A stretch of DNA of 64,000 nt, taken from assembly GCF_004521985.1 (NCBI RefSeq), contig NZ_SBHZ01000001.1, forward strand, positions 310,001-374,000, written 5' to 3'. The position numbers and the translations under genes were made by a program. This DNA comes from Ectopseudomonas khazarica. GTDB lineage: Bacteria > Pseudomonadota > Gammaproteobacteria > Pseudomonadales > Pseudomonadaceae. The notes below the pieces were generated by a model. The model searched no databases. It saw only the letters and a program-made list of their open reading frames with translations, and was not told where the DNA came from. Of this stretch, positions 37,447-49,829 are shown one piece after another (the first letter of the stretch is position 1; each line of letters starts with the position of its first letter).

Positions 37447-37667
37447 CGGGATATCTCGTTCAGGTAGTCGGGGGGCTCATCGGCAATGGCTGCGCGCAAC
37501 CGCTCACGCGCCTGGCTGGCAGCGGACAGGCTCAGCAGCGTTCGCACCAGGGCGACGACATCGTGCAGTGCAATCAACTGGCCCTCGCCGTTCCGCGCCG
37601 CCTGTTCGAGCGGGGTGTTCAGCTGGCCCGCTTGCAGGCAGGTGAAGGCCAAGGCCTCGGCGGGCAT
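37422..37667 (-). CDS. Possible small or 5'-truncated hypothetical gene
   Basis: This 81-residue open frame overlaps the start of the GNAT gene by 25 bases. Its codon use is strongly pseudomonad-like and its helical sequence looks protein-like (DVVALVRTLLSLSAASQ, then DEPPDYLNEISR), but the ATG lacks a Shine-Dalgarno and an in-frame stop lies two codons upstream. It may be the 3' part of a gene that lost its beginning through a frameshift or deletion. No family recognised. Confidence 0.35.
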   Translation of the reverse strand: MPAEALAFTCLQAGQLNTPLEQAARNGEGQLIALHDVVALVRTLLSLSAASQARERLRAAIADEPPDYLNEISRCPIFPSI

Positions 37668-37872
37668 CGATCAGCATGATCCGCATCCACGACCCGGGCG
37701 CAGCGACGCTCGCCCGAGAGGTGAAGGGCAGGGACGTTAATGTGCACCCAGGGCAGTGGTCAAACGAATGCCGGCGGTCAACTATTACAGCGTTTCTCCG
37801 CCGGTATTCCCGCACCCCTGGCACCGCGTACGGGACCTGGGCGAGGGCGGGCACTGCTGCAGAGGGGGTCGG

Positions 37873-38235
37873 CTACTGGCTGTCCGGCTCCGACCACACG
37901 GCGAACTCGTTGCCGCCGGGCTCGACGAAGTGGAAGCGCCGGCCTCCCGGGAAGGCGAAGATCGGTTTGACGATCTTCCCGCCAGCAGCCTCGATCTTGT
38001 GCAGCGTTTCCTCCAGTCGCGCGCTGTAGAACACGATCAGCGCGCTGCCGTGTTCGTTACGCGCCGACATCTCGGCGCTGAAGAATCCGCCGTCCAGGCC
38101 TTCGCCCGCGAATGCCGCGTAATCCGGGCCGTAATCCGTGAAATGCCAGCCGAATGCGGCCTGGAAGAAGGCTTTGCTGGCCGGCAGGTTGCGGGTGGGG
38201 TATTCGACGTAGTCGATCTTCTCGTGGGCAGGCAT
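37873..38235 (-). CDS. VOC-family (glyoxalase-like) protein
   Basis: This 120-residue vicinal-oxygen-chelate protein starts DYVEYPTRNLPASKAFFQAAFGW and ends RRFHFVEPGGNEFAVWSE, with the usual paired beta-alpha-beta-beta-beta modules. Members include glyoxalase I and antibiotic-binding proteins, but the substrate here is unknown. GGAGCC lies five bases before the ATG. Confidence 0.88.
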   Translation of the reverse strand: MPAHEKIDYVEYPTRNLPASKAFFQAAFGWHFTDYGPDYAAFAGEGLDGGFFSAEMSARNEHGSALIVFYSARLEETLHKIEAAGGKIVKPIFAFPGGRRFHFVEPGGNEFAVWSEPDSQ

Positions 38236-38268
38236 GCCGGGCTCCTTGGCTCTGTGTGCAGGGTGGAT

Positions 38269-38505
38269 TCACTGACGGGATCTGGCCAGGTCGATGGCCG
38301 CCTGGATGGCTGCGCGTGCCTGCGGGCTGTTCTTCCAGCAGGTCGAGCCAAGCTGGGCCGATACGGCGCTGACGATATCGCCGACGCAGGCTTCGGCCAG
38401 GTCGCCGAGTGAGTTGAAACCTATCTGTTCGAGTCGTCGAACGACGGTCGGGCCTACGCCCTTGAGGCTGATCAGTGCGTCGTATTCATGGGCTGGAAAG
38501 GGCAT
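38269..38505 (-). CDS. Helix-hairpin-helix (Cdd1/pathogenicity-locus-type) small protein
   Basis: This 78-residue protein has a helix-hairpin-helix core (LKGVGPTVVRRLEQIGFNSLGDLAEA) followed by a CW..SPQARAAIQAAIDLAR tail, as in the small 'pathogenicity locus' family. Such modules bind DNA non-specifically. The start at MPFPAHEYD lacks a clear ribosome site, so the N-terminus is uncertain. It lies 50 bases past the kinase-like gene. Confidence 0.7.
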   Translation of the reverse strand: MPFPAHEYDALISLKGVGPTVVRRLEQIGFNSLGDLAEACVGDIVSAVSAQLGSTCWKNSPQARAAIQAAIDLARSRQ

Positions 38506-38555
38506 GGTGATGGCTACCGAGGGATTGAATTTGCCGTTGATCGACTGGCGCGTGT

Positions 38556-39077
38556 TCAGCGGCGCACCGTATGCGCGTTGACGAAGGCGTCGATATCTGC
38601 GGTCGACTGCAAGTGGTAGAGCGCCTTGCCGGCGGCGCTTGCCTCGATCCTGGCGAGCAAGGCGCTGGTCCAGAAACGTGGTGACAGGCGCAGGTATCTC
38701 CAGCTCGCCAGGGTGCCTTTCAGCACGGAGCTGCCCTCCGGCCAGCCTTCCGGTCTCACCCATGCGCTCTGCAGCAGTCGCTTGCAGGTGAACCAGTAGT
38801 GCTGCCAGTATGGCAGGTCGACGTAGATGAGCGTGTCTGCGGATTCCAGCCGTTGCCAGAAGGACTCCAGCGTGCCCAGACCTTCGATGATCCAGCCGTC
38901 CCTGTCCAGAATGGCGCGGTGCGCCGCGTCGTATTCCTCGTTCGACACCTTGGTTCCGTCGGCTCGGTAGACCATCAGGTCCTGGGGGAACAGCTCGAGG
39001 CCCTTGGCCTGTGCCAGTTTCCTGCCCAGTGTGGACTTGCCGCCACCTGGCTTGCCGAAAACGGCTATCCGTTTCAT
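38556..39077 (-). CDS. P-loop adenylate-kinase-like nucleoside kinase
   Basis: This 173-residue protein has a Walker A motif at residues 8-15 (GKPGGGKST) and the WIIEGLGTLESFWQRLESADTLIYVDLP segment seen in adenylate-kinase-like 'DNA topology modulation' FlaR-type proteins. It probably phosphorylates a small molecule; the partner is unknown. The lid region is short. Confidence 0.8.
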   Translation of the reverse strand: MKRIAVFGKPGGGKSTLGRKLAQAKGLELFPQDLMVYRADGTKVSNEEYDAAHRAILDRDGWIIEGLGTLESFWQRLESADTLIYVDLPYWQHYWFTCKRLLQSAWVRPEGWPEGSSVLKGTLASWRYLRLSPRFWTSALLARIEASAAGKALYHLQSTADIDAFVNAHTVRR

Positions 39078-39191
39078 GCCTCATCATTCCCTTCGCGTGC
39101 ACTGCGTTGTGCCGGATGATTGCACGGCTGCCCGGCGCCTGGGTACTGTACAAACGCCGCATGCAGGCGCGTGTCGGGTCGCCGTGGGGCG

Positions 39192-39596
39192 TCAGGTCGC
39201 GCTCAGGGCGTCACGCAGCGCCTGGGGCAGCGGGATGGGGCGCTTGCTCTCGGGGGACACGGCTACCTGCGTGAGGGTGGCGCGGAAGGTGACGTCGTGC
39301 GCGGCATTGCGGGCCTCGACGCAGAAGGAGAACGAGCTGGTGGTGAGATCGCCGCTGCGCACCTCGATGTCGATGACCTCGTCCCAGGCCATGGGCGCCA
39401 GGAACTCGATCGAGAGTGCGCGGGCGGGAGGCAGAATGCCCATCGCGAAGATTTCGCGTATGGCCGGCCCGCCAAGGGCGTGAGCCAGGAAGTCGTGCAC
39501 CGCTTCGATGACGAAGTAGCTGATGCGTGGCGTGTAGACGATGCCGGCCGGGTCGCAGTCGCCGAAGAGAATTCGTCGCTTCGTTACAAAGCTCAT
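39192..39596 (-). CDS. Hotdog acyl-CoA thioesterase (4-hydroxybenzoyl-CoA type)
   Basis: This 134-residue hotdog-fold thioesterase carries the active-site signature FGDCDPAGIVYTPR at residues 11-24, with the nucleophilic Asp typical of 4HBT enzymes. The likely reaction is hydrolysis of an aryl- or acyl-CoA. It stands alone between the kinase-like gene and aer. Confidence 0.86.
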   Translation of the reverse strand: MSFVTKRRILFGDCDPAGIVYTPRISYFVIEAVHDFLAHALGGPAIREIFAMGILPPARALSIEFLAPMAWDEVIDIEVRSGDLTTSSFSFCVEARNAAHDVTFRATLTQVAVSPESKRPIPLPQALRDALSAT

Positions 39597-39660
39597 GGGG
39601 AAGGTCTCGGGTTGGGCGTTGCTGGACGTACTGTGCGCCTGGAACAGCGCAGGTGCGCAA

Positions 39661-39691
39661 CCCGGCGCAGCGGCTGAGCCACTGCGCCGGG
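39661..39691. terminator. 10-bp hairpin at the 3' end of aer
   Basis: Arms CCCGGCGCAG and CTGCGCCGGG around an 11-base loop start seven bases after the aer stop. There is no T-tract on the minus strand, so termination would be weak or Rho-assisted. Confidence 0.45.
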
Positions 39692-39697
39692 GCGGGG

Positions 39698-41263
39698 TCA
39701 GCGGTTGAAGCGTTCGACCAGCGCGTACTGGCCCTGGGCGGTGCCGGTCAGGGCCTGGCTGAGCTTGGCCGTGTTCTGCGCCTCGCCAGCCGTCTGGTCG
39801 GCCAGCTGGGCGATGGTGGTGATGTTGCGATTGATCTCGTCGGCCACGGCGCTCTGTTCTTCCGCGGCGGCAGCGATCTGGTTGGCCATGTCGGCGATGT
39901 TGGCGACCGAATCGCTGATGCCGGACAGCGCCTGGTCGGCCTTCAGCACGCGTTCGACGCCTTCGTCGGCCTGCTTGCGGCCGATTTCCATGGTCATCAC
40001 CGCTTCTTCGGCGGTGCGCTGCAGTTTGGCGATCAGCGTGTGGATCTGCTCGGTGGATTCGGCGGTGCGTTGCGCCAGCGACCGGACTTCATCCGCCACC
40101 ACGGCGAAACCACGCCCCATCTCGCCGGCGCGGGCCGCTTCGATGGCCGCGTTGAGGGCCAGCAGGTTGGTCTGGTCGGCGATGCCCTTGATCACATCGA
40201 CCACGCCGCCGATTTCATTGCTGTCCTGGGCCAGGCGGGTGACGGTCTCGCCGGTATCGCCCACCGACTGCGACAGGCGCTGGATCGCTTCGCGGGTTTC
40301 CTCGGCGATGCCGCGGCCCTCGCTGGTCAGGCGATTGGCCTCCTGGGTGGCGATGGCGGTGCGGGCGACATTGCTGGCCACTTCCAGGGTGGTGGCGGCC
40401 ATCTCGTTGACGGCGGTGGCGACCAGTTCGGTTTCGCTGCGCTGACGCTCCAGGCCGGCCGAGCTGTTGTGGGCCAGCTTGTCGGCTTCGCGCGCCTGCT
40501 GGGTCAGGTGCTCGGCGGTGTCCTGCAGCCGGGTGAGGCAGGTCTTCAGGCGCGCACCCTGGCTGAGCATGGCCATCTCCAGGCGTGCTTCGGCGCCACG
40601 GCTGTCGGTGTACATCTGCGCGATCAGCGGGTCGGAGGTGGTCTGCTCGGCGATGCGCAGCAGGCGCTTGATGCCGCGGGTCTGCCAGGCGATGCCGGCC
40701 AGCCCCAGCGGCACGGAGAGCAGGGCGGCGAGGATGAAGCCCCAGTTGCTGCCCATCCAGTGGCCGATGAGAAAACCGATCTGGCTGACCAGGATGAACG
40801 GCATCCACGCCTGGACGATGGGCACCCACTGATTGCTCGCCGGAATGGCCGACTTGCCGGCGTTGACCCGTGCGTAGAGTGCCTCTGCGCGGCGTACCTG
40901 CTCGGCGCTGGGCTTGACGCGGACGGACTCGTAACCGACCACCTGGTTGTTCTCGGTGATAGGGGTGACGTAGGCGTTGACCCAGTAGAAGTCACCACTC
41001 TTGCAGCGGTTCTTGACGATACCCATCCACGGGCGGCCACTCTTGAGGGTCGTCCACATGTGATCGAACACGGCCGGCGGAACGTCCGGGTGGCGCACGA
41101 TGTTGTGCGGCGCACGTTGCAGTTCTTCGCGGGTGAAGCCACTGATCTCGACGAAGGCGTCGTTGCAGTAGGTGATCTGACCCTTGAGATCGGTAGTGGA
41201 GATCAGACGCTGCTGCGCAGGGAAGGTGCGTTCGCGCTGGGTGACCGGTTGGTTGTTACGCAT
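39698..41263 (-). CDS. aer: Aerotaxis receptor (PAS domain, methyl-accepting)
   Basis: This 521-residue chemoreceptor senses redox state through an N-terminal FAD-binding PAS domain (residues about 10-130; [14 protein letters not shown] and [18 protein letters not shown]) instead of a periplasmic domain. A hydrophobic anchor spans about 160-205, and the cytoplasmic signalling hairpin has the invariant [20 protein letters not shown] tip. It would steer swimming toward oxygen. It lies downstream of acnA on the same strand, as in P. aeruginosa. Confidence 0.93.
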   Translation of the reverse strand: MRNNQPVTQRERTFPAQQRLISTTDLKGQITYCNDAFVEISGFTREELQRAPHNIVRHPDVPPAVFDHMWTTLKSGRPWMGIVKNRCKSGDFYWVNAYVTPITENNQVVGYESVRVKPSAEQVRRAEALYARVNAGKSAIPASNQWVPIVQAWMPFILVSQIGFLIGHWMGSNWGFILAALLSVPLGLAGIAWQTRGIKRLLRIAEQTTSDPLIAQMYTDSRGAEARLEMAMLSQGARLKTCLTRLQDTAEHLTQQAREADKLAHNSSAGLERQRSETELVATAVNEMAATTLEVASNVARTAIATQEANRLTSEGRGIAEETREAIQRLSQSVGDTGETVTRLAQDSNEIGGVVDVIKGIADQTNLLALNAAIEAARAGEMGRGFAVVADEVRSLAQRTAESTEQIHTLIAKLQRTAEEAVMTMEIGRKQADEGVERVLKADQALSGISDSVANIADMANQIAAAAEEQSAVADEINRNITTIAQLADQTAGEAQNTAKLSQALTGTAQGQYALVERFNR

Positions 41264-41412
41264 GGCAGGTATCCGTCGTTGTAATGCCCTGTCATCGGCC
41301 GGCAAGTGGCGAAGTTGAGGGCTGAATCCGTTTTTTGCGAGTGTAACGCTTTTTGAATGGCGTCACATTTCTGTCGCGATGGTGGCCGTCCCTGACCCAA
41401 CGAAGAATAGGC

Positions 41413-41437
41413 GCCCTGCCGCAGGAAGCAGCAGGGC
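41413..41437 (-). terminator. Weak terminator-like hairpin after acnA
   Basis: A 7-bp stem GCCCTGC/GCAGGGC sits eight bases past the acnA stop. It is followed on the minus strand by GCCTATTCTT, a poor T-tract. Confidence 0.4.
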
Positions 41438-41444
41438 ATTTGCG

Positions 41445-44186
<2,742 letters not shown>

Positions 44187-44408
44187 TGCACGTCTCCTTG
44201 GGCCCGCACGGTTCGGGCTATGTCTGATGGCGGCAGACTCTCAAGCTAGTCCTGCCTGACGAGTCTTGCGAGCCGTATCCTTGAATGTGCGTGGTTTGCG
44301 AGCAAGTCGTAGCCGCTTCAAACGATGATGGCTACACAGTAGCTGGACAGGTTTGCAGGCCTCAGGTTCCCGCCTCAGGTATCATGCGCGGCTCAAGGAG
44401 ACGCTTTG

Positions 44409-45464
44409 ATGAATACCCTGTTTCTGCATTGCCGCCCCGGTTTCGAGGGCGAGGTCTGCGCCGAGATCAGCGACCTCGCGGCTCGTCTGGACGTGCCCGG
44501 CTACTCCAAGGCCAAGCCTGGCAGCGCGTGCGCCGAGTTCGTCTGCAACGATGCGGCCGATTGCGAGCGCCTGATGCGCAGCGTGCGTTTCAACCAGTTG
44601 ATCTTCCCGCGGCAGTGGGCGCGTGGGCGCTTCGTCGAGCTGCCGGAGAGCGAGCGCATCAGTGTGCTGCTGGAGGCACTGGCCGACTACCCGGTGTGCG
44701 GCAGCCTGTGGCTGGAGGTGCTCGACACCAACGAGGGCAAGGAAGTCTCCACCTTCTGCAAGAAGTTCGAGGCCCCGCTGCGCAAGGCGCTGCTCAAGGC
44801 CGGCAGGCTGGTGGAGGACGCGAAGAAACCGCGCCTGCTGCTGACCTTCAAGAGCGGCCGCGAGGTGTTCGCCGGCATCGCCGAGGCGGATAACCTGGCG
44901 ATGTGGCCGATGGGCATTCCGCGTCTCAAGTTCCCGCGCGAGGCGCCGAGCCGTTCCACGCTCAAGCTGGAGGAGGCCTGGCATCACTTCATCCCGCGTG
45001 AACAGTGGGACCAGCGCCTGGCGCCGGGCATGACCGCCGTGGACCTGGGCGCTGCGCCCGGTGGCTGGACCTGGCAGCTGGTCAACCGGGAAATCCGCGT
45101 CACTGCCGTGGACAACGGGCCGATGGCCGAAAGCCTGATGTATTCGGGGTTCGTGGTGCACCAGCGGGCTGACGGCTTTACCTTCCGCCCGCGCCATCCG
45201 GTGCACTGGATGGTCTGCGATATCGTCGAGAAGCCGGCGCGCACCGCCTCGATGATCGAGACCTGGCTGGGCGAGGGGCTGTGCCGCGAGGCGGTGGTCA
45301 ACCTCAAGCTGCCGATGAAGCAGCGCTATGCCGAGGTGCGGCGCTTGCTCGAGCGCATCGCGTCGGGGCTGGCGGAGCGAGGCATGAAGGTCAGTATCGG
45401 CTGCAAGCAGCTCTACCACGACCGTGAGGAAGTGACCTGTCATCTGCGCCGCCACGGCAAGTGA
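44409..45464 (+). CDS. rlmM: 23S rRNA C2498 2'-O-methyltransferase RlmM
   Basis: This 351-residue protein has an N-terminal THUMP-like region and a C-terminal Rossmann methyltransferase domain with GMTAVDLGAAPGGWTWQLVNR and the RrmJ-type catalytic lysines (KPARTAS.., NLKLPMKQRY). It modifies C2498 of 23S rRNA. The ATG at 44409 lies eight bases after AAGGAG; a TTG immediately before it is less likely. Confidence 0.94.
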   Translation: MNTLFLHCRPGFEGEVCAEISDLAARLDVPGYSKAKPGSACAEFVCNDAADCERLMRSVRFNQLIFPRQWARGRFVELPESERISVLLEALADYPVCGSLWLEVLDTNEGKEVSTFCKKFEAPLRKALLKAGRLVEDAKKPRLLLTFKSGREVFAGIAEADNLAMWPMGIPRLKFPREAPSRSTLKLEEAWHHFIPREQWDQRLAPGMTAVDLGAAPGGWTWQLVNREIRVTAVDNGPMAESLMYSGFVVHQRADGFTFRPRHPVHWMVCDIVEKPARTASMIETWLGEGLCREAVVNLKLPMKQRYAEVRRLLERIASGLAERGMKVSIGCKQLYHDREEVTCHLRRHGK

Positions 45465-45680
45465 GGGGATGAACCGGGCTCGGGCCGCAGGGGCCCGGCC
45501 CGGACTCCCGCGTCGTTCCGGAGTCCTCCCGGAGCGCGCGTGCGGGCCATCCCTGACACGCCGGAGCGCAGGCACTCTGCCGCAGTTGGCGAGCATGCGC
45601 CGCCCATCCAAGGTTGTGCGCGCAGGGTGACCTGGAGGTCAGCTTTGCGCGACAATGCGCGCCTGCCTGTGGAGCCCCCT

Positions 45681-45932
45681 ATGTCCGAAGCCCTGACCCT
45701 CAATCACGATGACCTGCTCGACGCCAGTGGCCTGAACTGCCCCGAGCCGGTGATGATGCTGCACAACAAGGTGCGCGACCTGTCGCCGGGCGGCCTGCTC
45801 AAGGTGATCGCCACCGATCCCTCGACCCGGCGTGACATTCCCAAGTTCTGTGTGTTCCTGGGCCATGAGCTGCTCGGCCAGGCCGAGGAAGACGGCACCT
45901 ACCTGTACTGGATCCGCAAGAAGACGGACTAG
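45681..45932 (+). CDS. tusA: Sulfur carrier protein TusA
   Basis: This 83-residue TusA/SirA protein carries persulfide sulfur for tRNA thiolation and other pathways. The active C20 is in [13 protein letters not shown], and the [12 protein letters not shown] loop is typical. The ATG follows GGAG. Its stop overlaps the convergent lipoprotein gene by four bases. The 216 bases upstream hold only a weak GGACTCC/GGAGTCC hairpin (45502-45526). Confidence 0.94.
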   Translation: MSEALTLNHDDLLDASGLNCPEPVMMLHNKVRDLSPGGLLKVIATDPSTRRDIPKFCVFLGHELLGQAEEDGTYLYWIRKKTD

Positions 45933-47011
45933 CCAGCCCAGGATTCGGCGTCGCGCCCAGCGCCTTTCCATCCCGTTTGCCCCGGCGCCAGGCCGCAGCT
46001 GTTCAGCACCTTCTGCCAGGCCTTGACGTGGCGCGCCGTGGCGGCGCGAAACGCCTGCCACAAACCGTCCTGTTCGCCAGCCAGTCGCTGCAGGTGCTCG
46101 CGGGTGGCCGCTGGAATGCCCTCGACGCGCTGCAGCTGCTGCAGCGCCGCCTGCCACTGCTGGCCGCGCTGGTCGACCTGGGCCAGATAAGGCTGCAGGC
46201 CGCCGGCGTAGAACTTGACGAAGATGTTCTGCAGGATGCGCCCGCGTGGCGTCGCCTGGCCCAGCGGGCACAGGGGGCGCGTGCGCTGGCGCTGCTCCAG
46301 CAGTTCACTGCCGGCGTCGAGAGTGTGGCGCAGGCTGGCCAGGCTGGTGATCAGCTGGCCGCCTTGCTCGCTGGCGTAGAGCGCAAAGAACAGCGGGTCC
46401 AGGGTGTCGCTGCCCGGCGGCAGCTGGCGGGGCAGGGCCGCGCCGACGCTGGCCAGGCGCTGCAGGGCGTCGAGGGCGGCGTTGTCTTCCTGGCTGCCGA
46501 GCGGCAATGCCTGGTCGGCGAAACGCAGGTAGTGCTCGAACTCCGGGCTGCCATTGAGTGCGTTCCAGAACACGGCGGGCAGTTGCCGGCGTTTCTCTGC
46601 GGCCAGGCGCTGCAGGGTGCCTTTCAGGCTGGCGCTGTCCGGCAGGTGCGGCAGGCAGTCGTCGATGGCGCGCAGCAGGTCGCCCTCGTAACCCAGGCGC
46701 TGGCTGGGCAGGAGCTGCTTGCCCAGGCTGCTGTTGCGCTGGCTGATGAGTTGCTGCAGGTGCGGGCAGCGCCGCGCATCGATCACCAGATCGAGCAGGC
46801 CGATGCGCAGTTCCGGCAGCTCCAGCAGGCGCTGGCGTCGCGCGGGCAGGCGATACTGGCTGAGCGTGCGCGTGTCGAAGGGCGCGAAGTCCGCGCCGTC
46901 GAGCGAGCGCTGCAGGCGCTCGAGGTAGTCGCGCTGCAGTGCCAGCCCGTCGTTGCCCGGTTGGCAGCCGGCCAGCAGCAGGAGGCCGAGGAACAGGACG
47001 AGTCGTGTCAT
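45929..47011 (-). CDS. DUF3080-family lipoprotein
   Basis: This 360-residue protein has a lipoprotein signal ([12 protein letters not shown], lipidated C16) and a long helical periplasmic body rich in Leu, Gln and Arg. It fits the DUF3080 family, which has no known function. It is downstream of nothing on its strand except the gap to the MATE gene at 47057, which is upstream and 45 bases away, so they may be co-transcribed. Confidence 0.8.
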   Translation of the reverse strand: MTRLVLFLGLLLLAGCQPGNDGLALQRDYLERLQRSLDGADFAPFDTRTLSQYRLPARRQRLLELPELRIGLLDLVIDARRCPHLQQLISQRNSSLGKQLLPSQRLGYEGDLLRAIDDCLPHLPDSASLKGTLQRLAAEKRRQLPAVFWNALNGSPEFEHYLRFADQALPLGSQEDNAALDALQRLASVGAALPRQLPPGSDTLDPLFFALYASEQGGQLITSLASLRHTLDAGSELLEQRQRTRPLCPLGQATPRGRILQNIFVKFYAGGLQPYLAQVDQRGQQWQAALQQLQRVEGIPAATREHLQRLAGEQDGLWQAFRAATARHVKAWQKVLNSCGLAPGQTGWKGAGRDAESWAG

Positions 47012-47056
47012 GGGCTCAGTCTAGAGCCGATCCCCCGGCTATCCAATCGCCCTCGT

Positions 47057-48430
47057 TCAGACCGCGTGACGAATGCGCCTGCGTGCGCTGCGCGCCAGGC
47101 GAATGGCGAGCATCACCGCCGCGCAGGTCAGGCCGACCACCAGGCCCTGCCACAGGCCGCTGGGGCCGCTGGGTTCGCCGAGCCAGTCGGACAGCCCCAG
47201 GGCGTAGCCCACCGGCAGGCCGATGCCCCAGTAGGCGAAGAGCGTCAGCAGCATGGTGATGCGGGTGTCCTGATAACCACGCAGGGCGCCGGCAGCAGTG
47301 ACCTGGATGGCATCGGAGAACTGGAACAGCGCGGAGTACACGATCAGCGTCGCCGCCACCGCGATCACTGCCTTGTCCGGGGTATAGATCTGCGCGATCT
47401 GCTCGCGCAGCAACAGCATCAGGCTGGCCGACAGGCAGGCGTAGCCCAGCGCGGCGCCCATGCTCACACCGGCCGCGAAGCGCGCCTCGCGCGGCTGCCC
47501 GCGTCCCAGTGCCTGACCGACGCGCACTGTGGAGGCCATGGCCAGCGAGTAGGGAATCATGAACACCATGGAGCTGAAGTTCAGGGCGATCTGGTGCCCG
47601 GCGACCACGGTCGCGCCGAGGCCGCCGATCAGCAGGGCGATCACCGCGAAGATGCTGGATTCGGCGAAGACGGCCACGCCAATCGGTACGCCGATGGCCA
47701 GCAGGCGGCGGATCACGGCCCATTGCGGCCACTCGAAATGAGCGAACAGCCCGCTGGCGCGGTAGTACGGCGCCCATTTCACCCAGACCAGCATGCCGAT
47801 CAGCATGAAGCCCATCACCAGCGCCGTGGCCCAGCCGCAGCCGACACCGCCCATGGCCGGCAAACCGAACTTGCCGTAGATGAAGATGTAGTTGGCCGGA
47901 ATGTTCAGCATCAGGCCGATGATGCCCAGCACCATGGTCGGTCGCGTGTGGCCCAGGCCGTCGCTGAAGCAGCGCAGCACATGGAACAGCGCGACCGCAG
48001 GAAAGCCACAGGCCACGGCCCGCAGATAGCCCATGGCCGGGGTGACCAGGGCCGGCTCGACATTCATGTGGCGCAGGATGAACTCGGCATTCCACAGCAG
48101 CGTCGCCGCGCTGCCGCCCACGGCCAGAGCCAGCCACAGGGCCTGGCGTACCAGCGGGCCGATGCTCGGTTCTTCGCCCGCGCCGAAACGCTGAGCGACC
48201 TTGGGTGTGGTCGCCAGGAGCACGCCGGTCATCAGCAGGAACACCGGTACCCAGATCGAGTTGCCCAGCGCTACGGCGGCCAGGTCCTGCGGGCTGACGC
48301 GCCCGGCCATCAGCGTATCGACGAAGCCCATGGCGGTGTGCGCCAGCTGGGCGATGATGATGGGGGTGGCCAGCAGGAGCAGGCTGCGCAGTTCCGTGCG
48401 CACGCGGCCAAGGCGGGTGTCGGTGGACAT
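47057..48430 (-). CDS. norM: MATE-family multidrug efflux transporter
   Basis: This 457-residue transporter has twelve predicted membrane helices in two repeats. Family segments include PIIIAQLAHTAMGFVDTLMAGR near the N-terminus and VTAAGALRGYQDTRITML in the second half. MATE pumps export cationic drugs using sodium or proton gradients. I chose the ATG at 48430 where homology starts; the frame stays open upstream but runs antisense through pdxB. Confidence 0.9.
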   Translation of the reverse strand: MSTDTRLGRVRTELRSLLLLATPIIIAQLAHTAMGFVDTLMAGRVSPQDLAAVALGNSIWVPVFLLMTGVLLATTPKVAQRFGAGEEPSIGPLVRQALWLALAVGGSAATLLWNAEFILRHMNVEPALVTPAMGYLRAVACGFPAVALFHVLRCFSDGLGHTRPTMVLGIIGLMLNIPANYIFIYGKFGLPAMGGVGCGWATALVMGFMLIGMLVWVKWAPYYRASGLFAHFEWPQWAVIRRLLAIGVPIGVAVFAESSIFAVIALLIGGLGATVVAGHQIALNFSSMVFMIPYSLAMASTVRVGQALGRGQPREARFAAGVSMGAALGYACLSASLMLLLREQIAQIYTPDKAVIAVAATLIVYSALFQFSDAIQVTAAGALRGYQDTRITMLLTLFAYWGIGLPVGYALGLSDWLGEPSGPSGLWQGLVVGLTCAAVMLAIRLARSARRRIRHAV

Positions 48431-48580
48431 TTCGGTTCTTCGGGAAAGCAGGAAACCGCGTAGTCTACGCCTTGACGTGTCGGTCAGGAAAGCTCGGTGT
48501 GACGCACCGTCAAGCGGCCTGCGGGGCGACGCTGACGGCGATGCTGGCTTAGAATGGGCGCCTGCCTCGTGGAGCCCGCC

Positions 48581-49711
48581 ATGCTGATAGTCGCTGACGA
48601 AAACATTCCCCTGCTCGATGAATTCTTTGCCGGTTTCGGCCGTATCCGCCGCCTGCCCGGACGTGCGATCAATGCGGCGGACGTGCGCGATGCCGACCTG
48701 CTGCTGGTGCGCTCGGTGACCCAGGTCGACCGCGCCCTGCTCGAAGGCAGCAAGGTCCGTTTCGTCGGCACCTGCACCATCGGCACCGATCATCTGGACC
48801 TCGACTACTTCGCCGAGGCGGACATCGCCTGGAGCAGTGCGCCGGGCTGCAATGCCCGTGGCGTGGTCGATTATGTGCTGGGCAGCATCCTCGCCCTGGC
48901 CGAGCGCGAGGGAGTCGACCCGGCCATGCGGGTCTACGGCGTGGTGGGCGCGGGGCAGGTCGGCGGGCGCCTGGTCGATGTGCTGCAGGCGCTGGGCTGG
49001 CAGGTGCTGGTCTGTGATCCACCGCGACAGGCTGCCGAGGGCGGCGCGTTCGTCGATCTGCAGCGGATCATCGAGGCGTGCGACGTGATCAGCCTGCATA
49101 CGCCGCTGGACGCTTCGACACGCCACCTGTTCGATGCCCGGCGCCTGGCCGCATTGCAGCCTGGCACCTGGTTGATCAACGCCAGTCGCGGCGCGGTCGT
49201 GGACAACGCCGCCCTGCGCGAGCTGTTGCCGATGCGGCGCGATCTTCAGGCCGTGCTGGATGTGTGGGAGGGGGAGCCGCAGGTCGATGTCGAACTGGCC
49301 GCGCTGTGCCAGCTGGCGACGCCGCATATCGCCGGCTACAGCCTGGACGGCAAGCTGCGCGGTACGGCGCAGATCTATCAGGCCTGCTGCCGCGTTCTCG
49401 GCGTGGCCGAGCAGGTGAGCCTGGCCGATCTGCTGCCGCCGCCCTGGCTGGGTGAGCTGTGCGTCGATGCCAGCGCCGAGCCCGGCTGGCTGCTGACCAG
49501 CCTGTGCCGGGCGGTATACGACCCACGGCGCGACGACGCCGATTTTCGCCGCAGCCTCGTGGGCGAGGCCGCCACGCGCCGCGCGGCATTCGACCACCTG
49601 CGCAAGCACTACCCGATGCGCCGCGAGATCGACGGGCTGCGCGTACGCCTCCAGGGCGAAGCGCCGCAACTCGCCAGGCTGGTGCAGGCGCTGGGCGCAA
49701 CCTTGGTGTAA
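48581..49711 (+). CDS. pdxB: Erythronate-4-phosphate dehydrogenase
   Basis: This 376-residue NAD-dependent enzyme makes 2-oxo-3-hydroxy-4-phosphobutanoate in pyridoxal phosphate synthesis. It shows [12 protein letters not shown] for NAD binding, [24 protein letters not shown] and the catalytic His in [12 protein letters not shown], plus the PdxB-specific C-terminal dimerisation domain. The ATG at [10 protein letters not shown] follows GGAG. It is divergent from the MATE gene. Confidence 0.95.
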   Translation: MLIVADENIPLLDEFFAGFGRIRRLPGRAINAADVRDADLLLVRSVTQVDRALLEGSKVRFVGTCTIGTDHLDLDYFAEADIAWSSAPGCNARGVVDYVLGSILALAEREGVDPAMRVYGVVGAGQVGGRLVDVLQALGWQVLVCDPPRQAAEGGAFVDLQRIIEACDVISLHTPLDASTRHLFDARRLAALQPGTWLINASRGAVVDNAALRELLPMRRDLQAVLDVWEGEPQVDVELAALCQLATPHIAGYSLDGKLRGTAQIYQACCRVLGVAEQVSLADLLPPPWLGELCVDASAEPGWLLTSLCRAVYDPRRDDADFRRSLVGEAATRRAAFDHLRKHYPMRREIDGLRVRLQGEAPQLARLVQALGATLV

Positions 49712-49763
49712 CGCTGCGGCCAGGCAATGAGGCGCTATCCATGCGCCTTATTTTTATGGGTAT

Positions 49764-49781
49764 TAAATTGCATGCAATTTA
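49764..49781. promoter_or_regulatory. 18-bp perfect palindrome, probable OspR operator
   Basis: TAAATTGCATGCAATTTA is fully self-complementary and lies 49-66 bases before the glutathione peroxidase ATG. The AATTGCA/TGCAATT core fits operators of OhrR-type MarR regulators. It overlaps the predicted -35, so the MarR protein encoded by the second gene could repress the pair and release it on oxidation. Confidence 0.7.
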
Positions 49782-49796
49782 GTTGCTCGCTATTTT
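49768..49796 (+). promoter_or_regulatory. Predicted promoter of the gpx-ospR operon
   Basis: A TTGCAT -35 (inside the palindrome) and a TATTTT -10 at 49791-49796 are separated by 17 bases. Transcription would start near 49803, leaving a short leader. Confidence 0.5.
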
Positions 49797-49829
49797 GTTC
49801 GCCACTCTCATCCATTCAGGACGATTCCC

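Noticed and set aside
37676..38029. Plus-strand frame between the GNAT and VOC genes
   Set aside because: Half of it is antisense to the VOC gene; no start signal or recognisable domain.
36327..39077. Small-gene cluster considered as a defence island
   Set aside because: The GNAT, DinB, VOC, helix-hairpin-helix and P-loop kinase proteins lack nuclease, effector or toxin motifs, and no recombinase or atypical composition is seen.
45977..48463. 828-codon plus-strand frame over the DUF3080 and MATE genes
   Set aside because: It spans two genes on the other strand whose motifs are clear; low-complexity composition.
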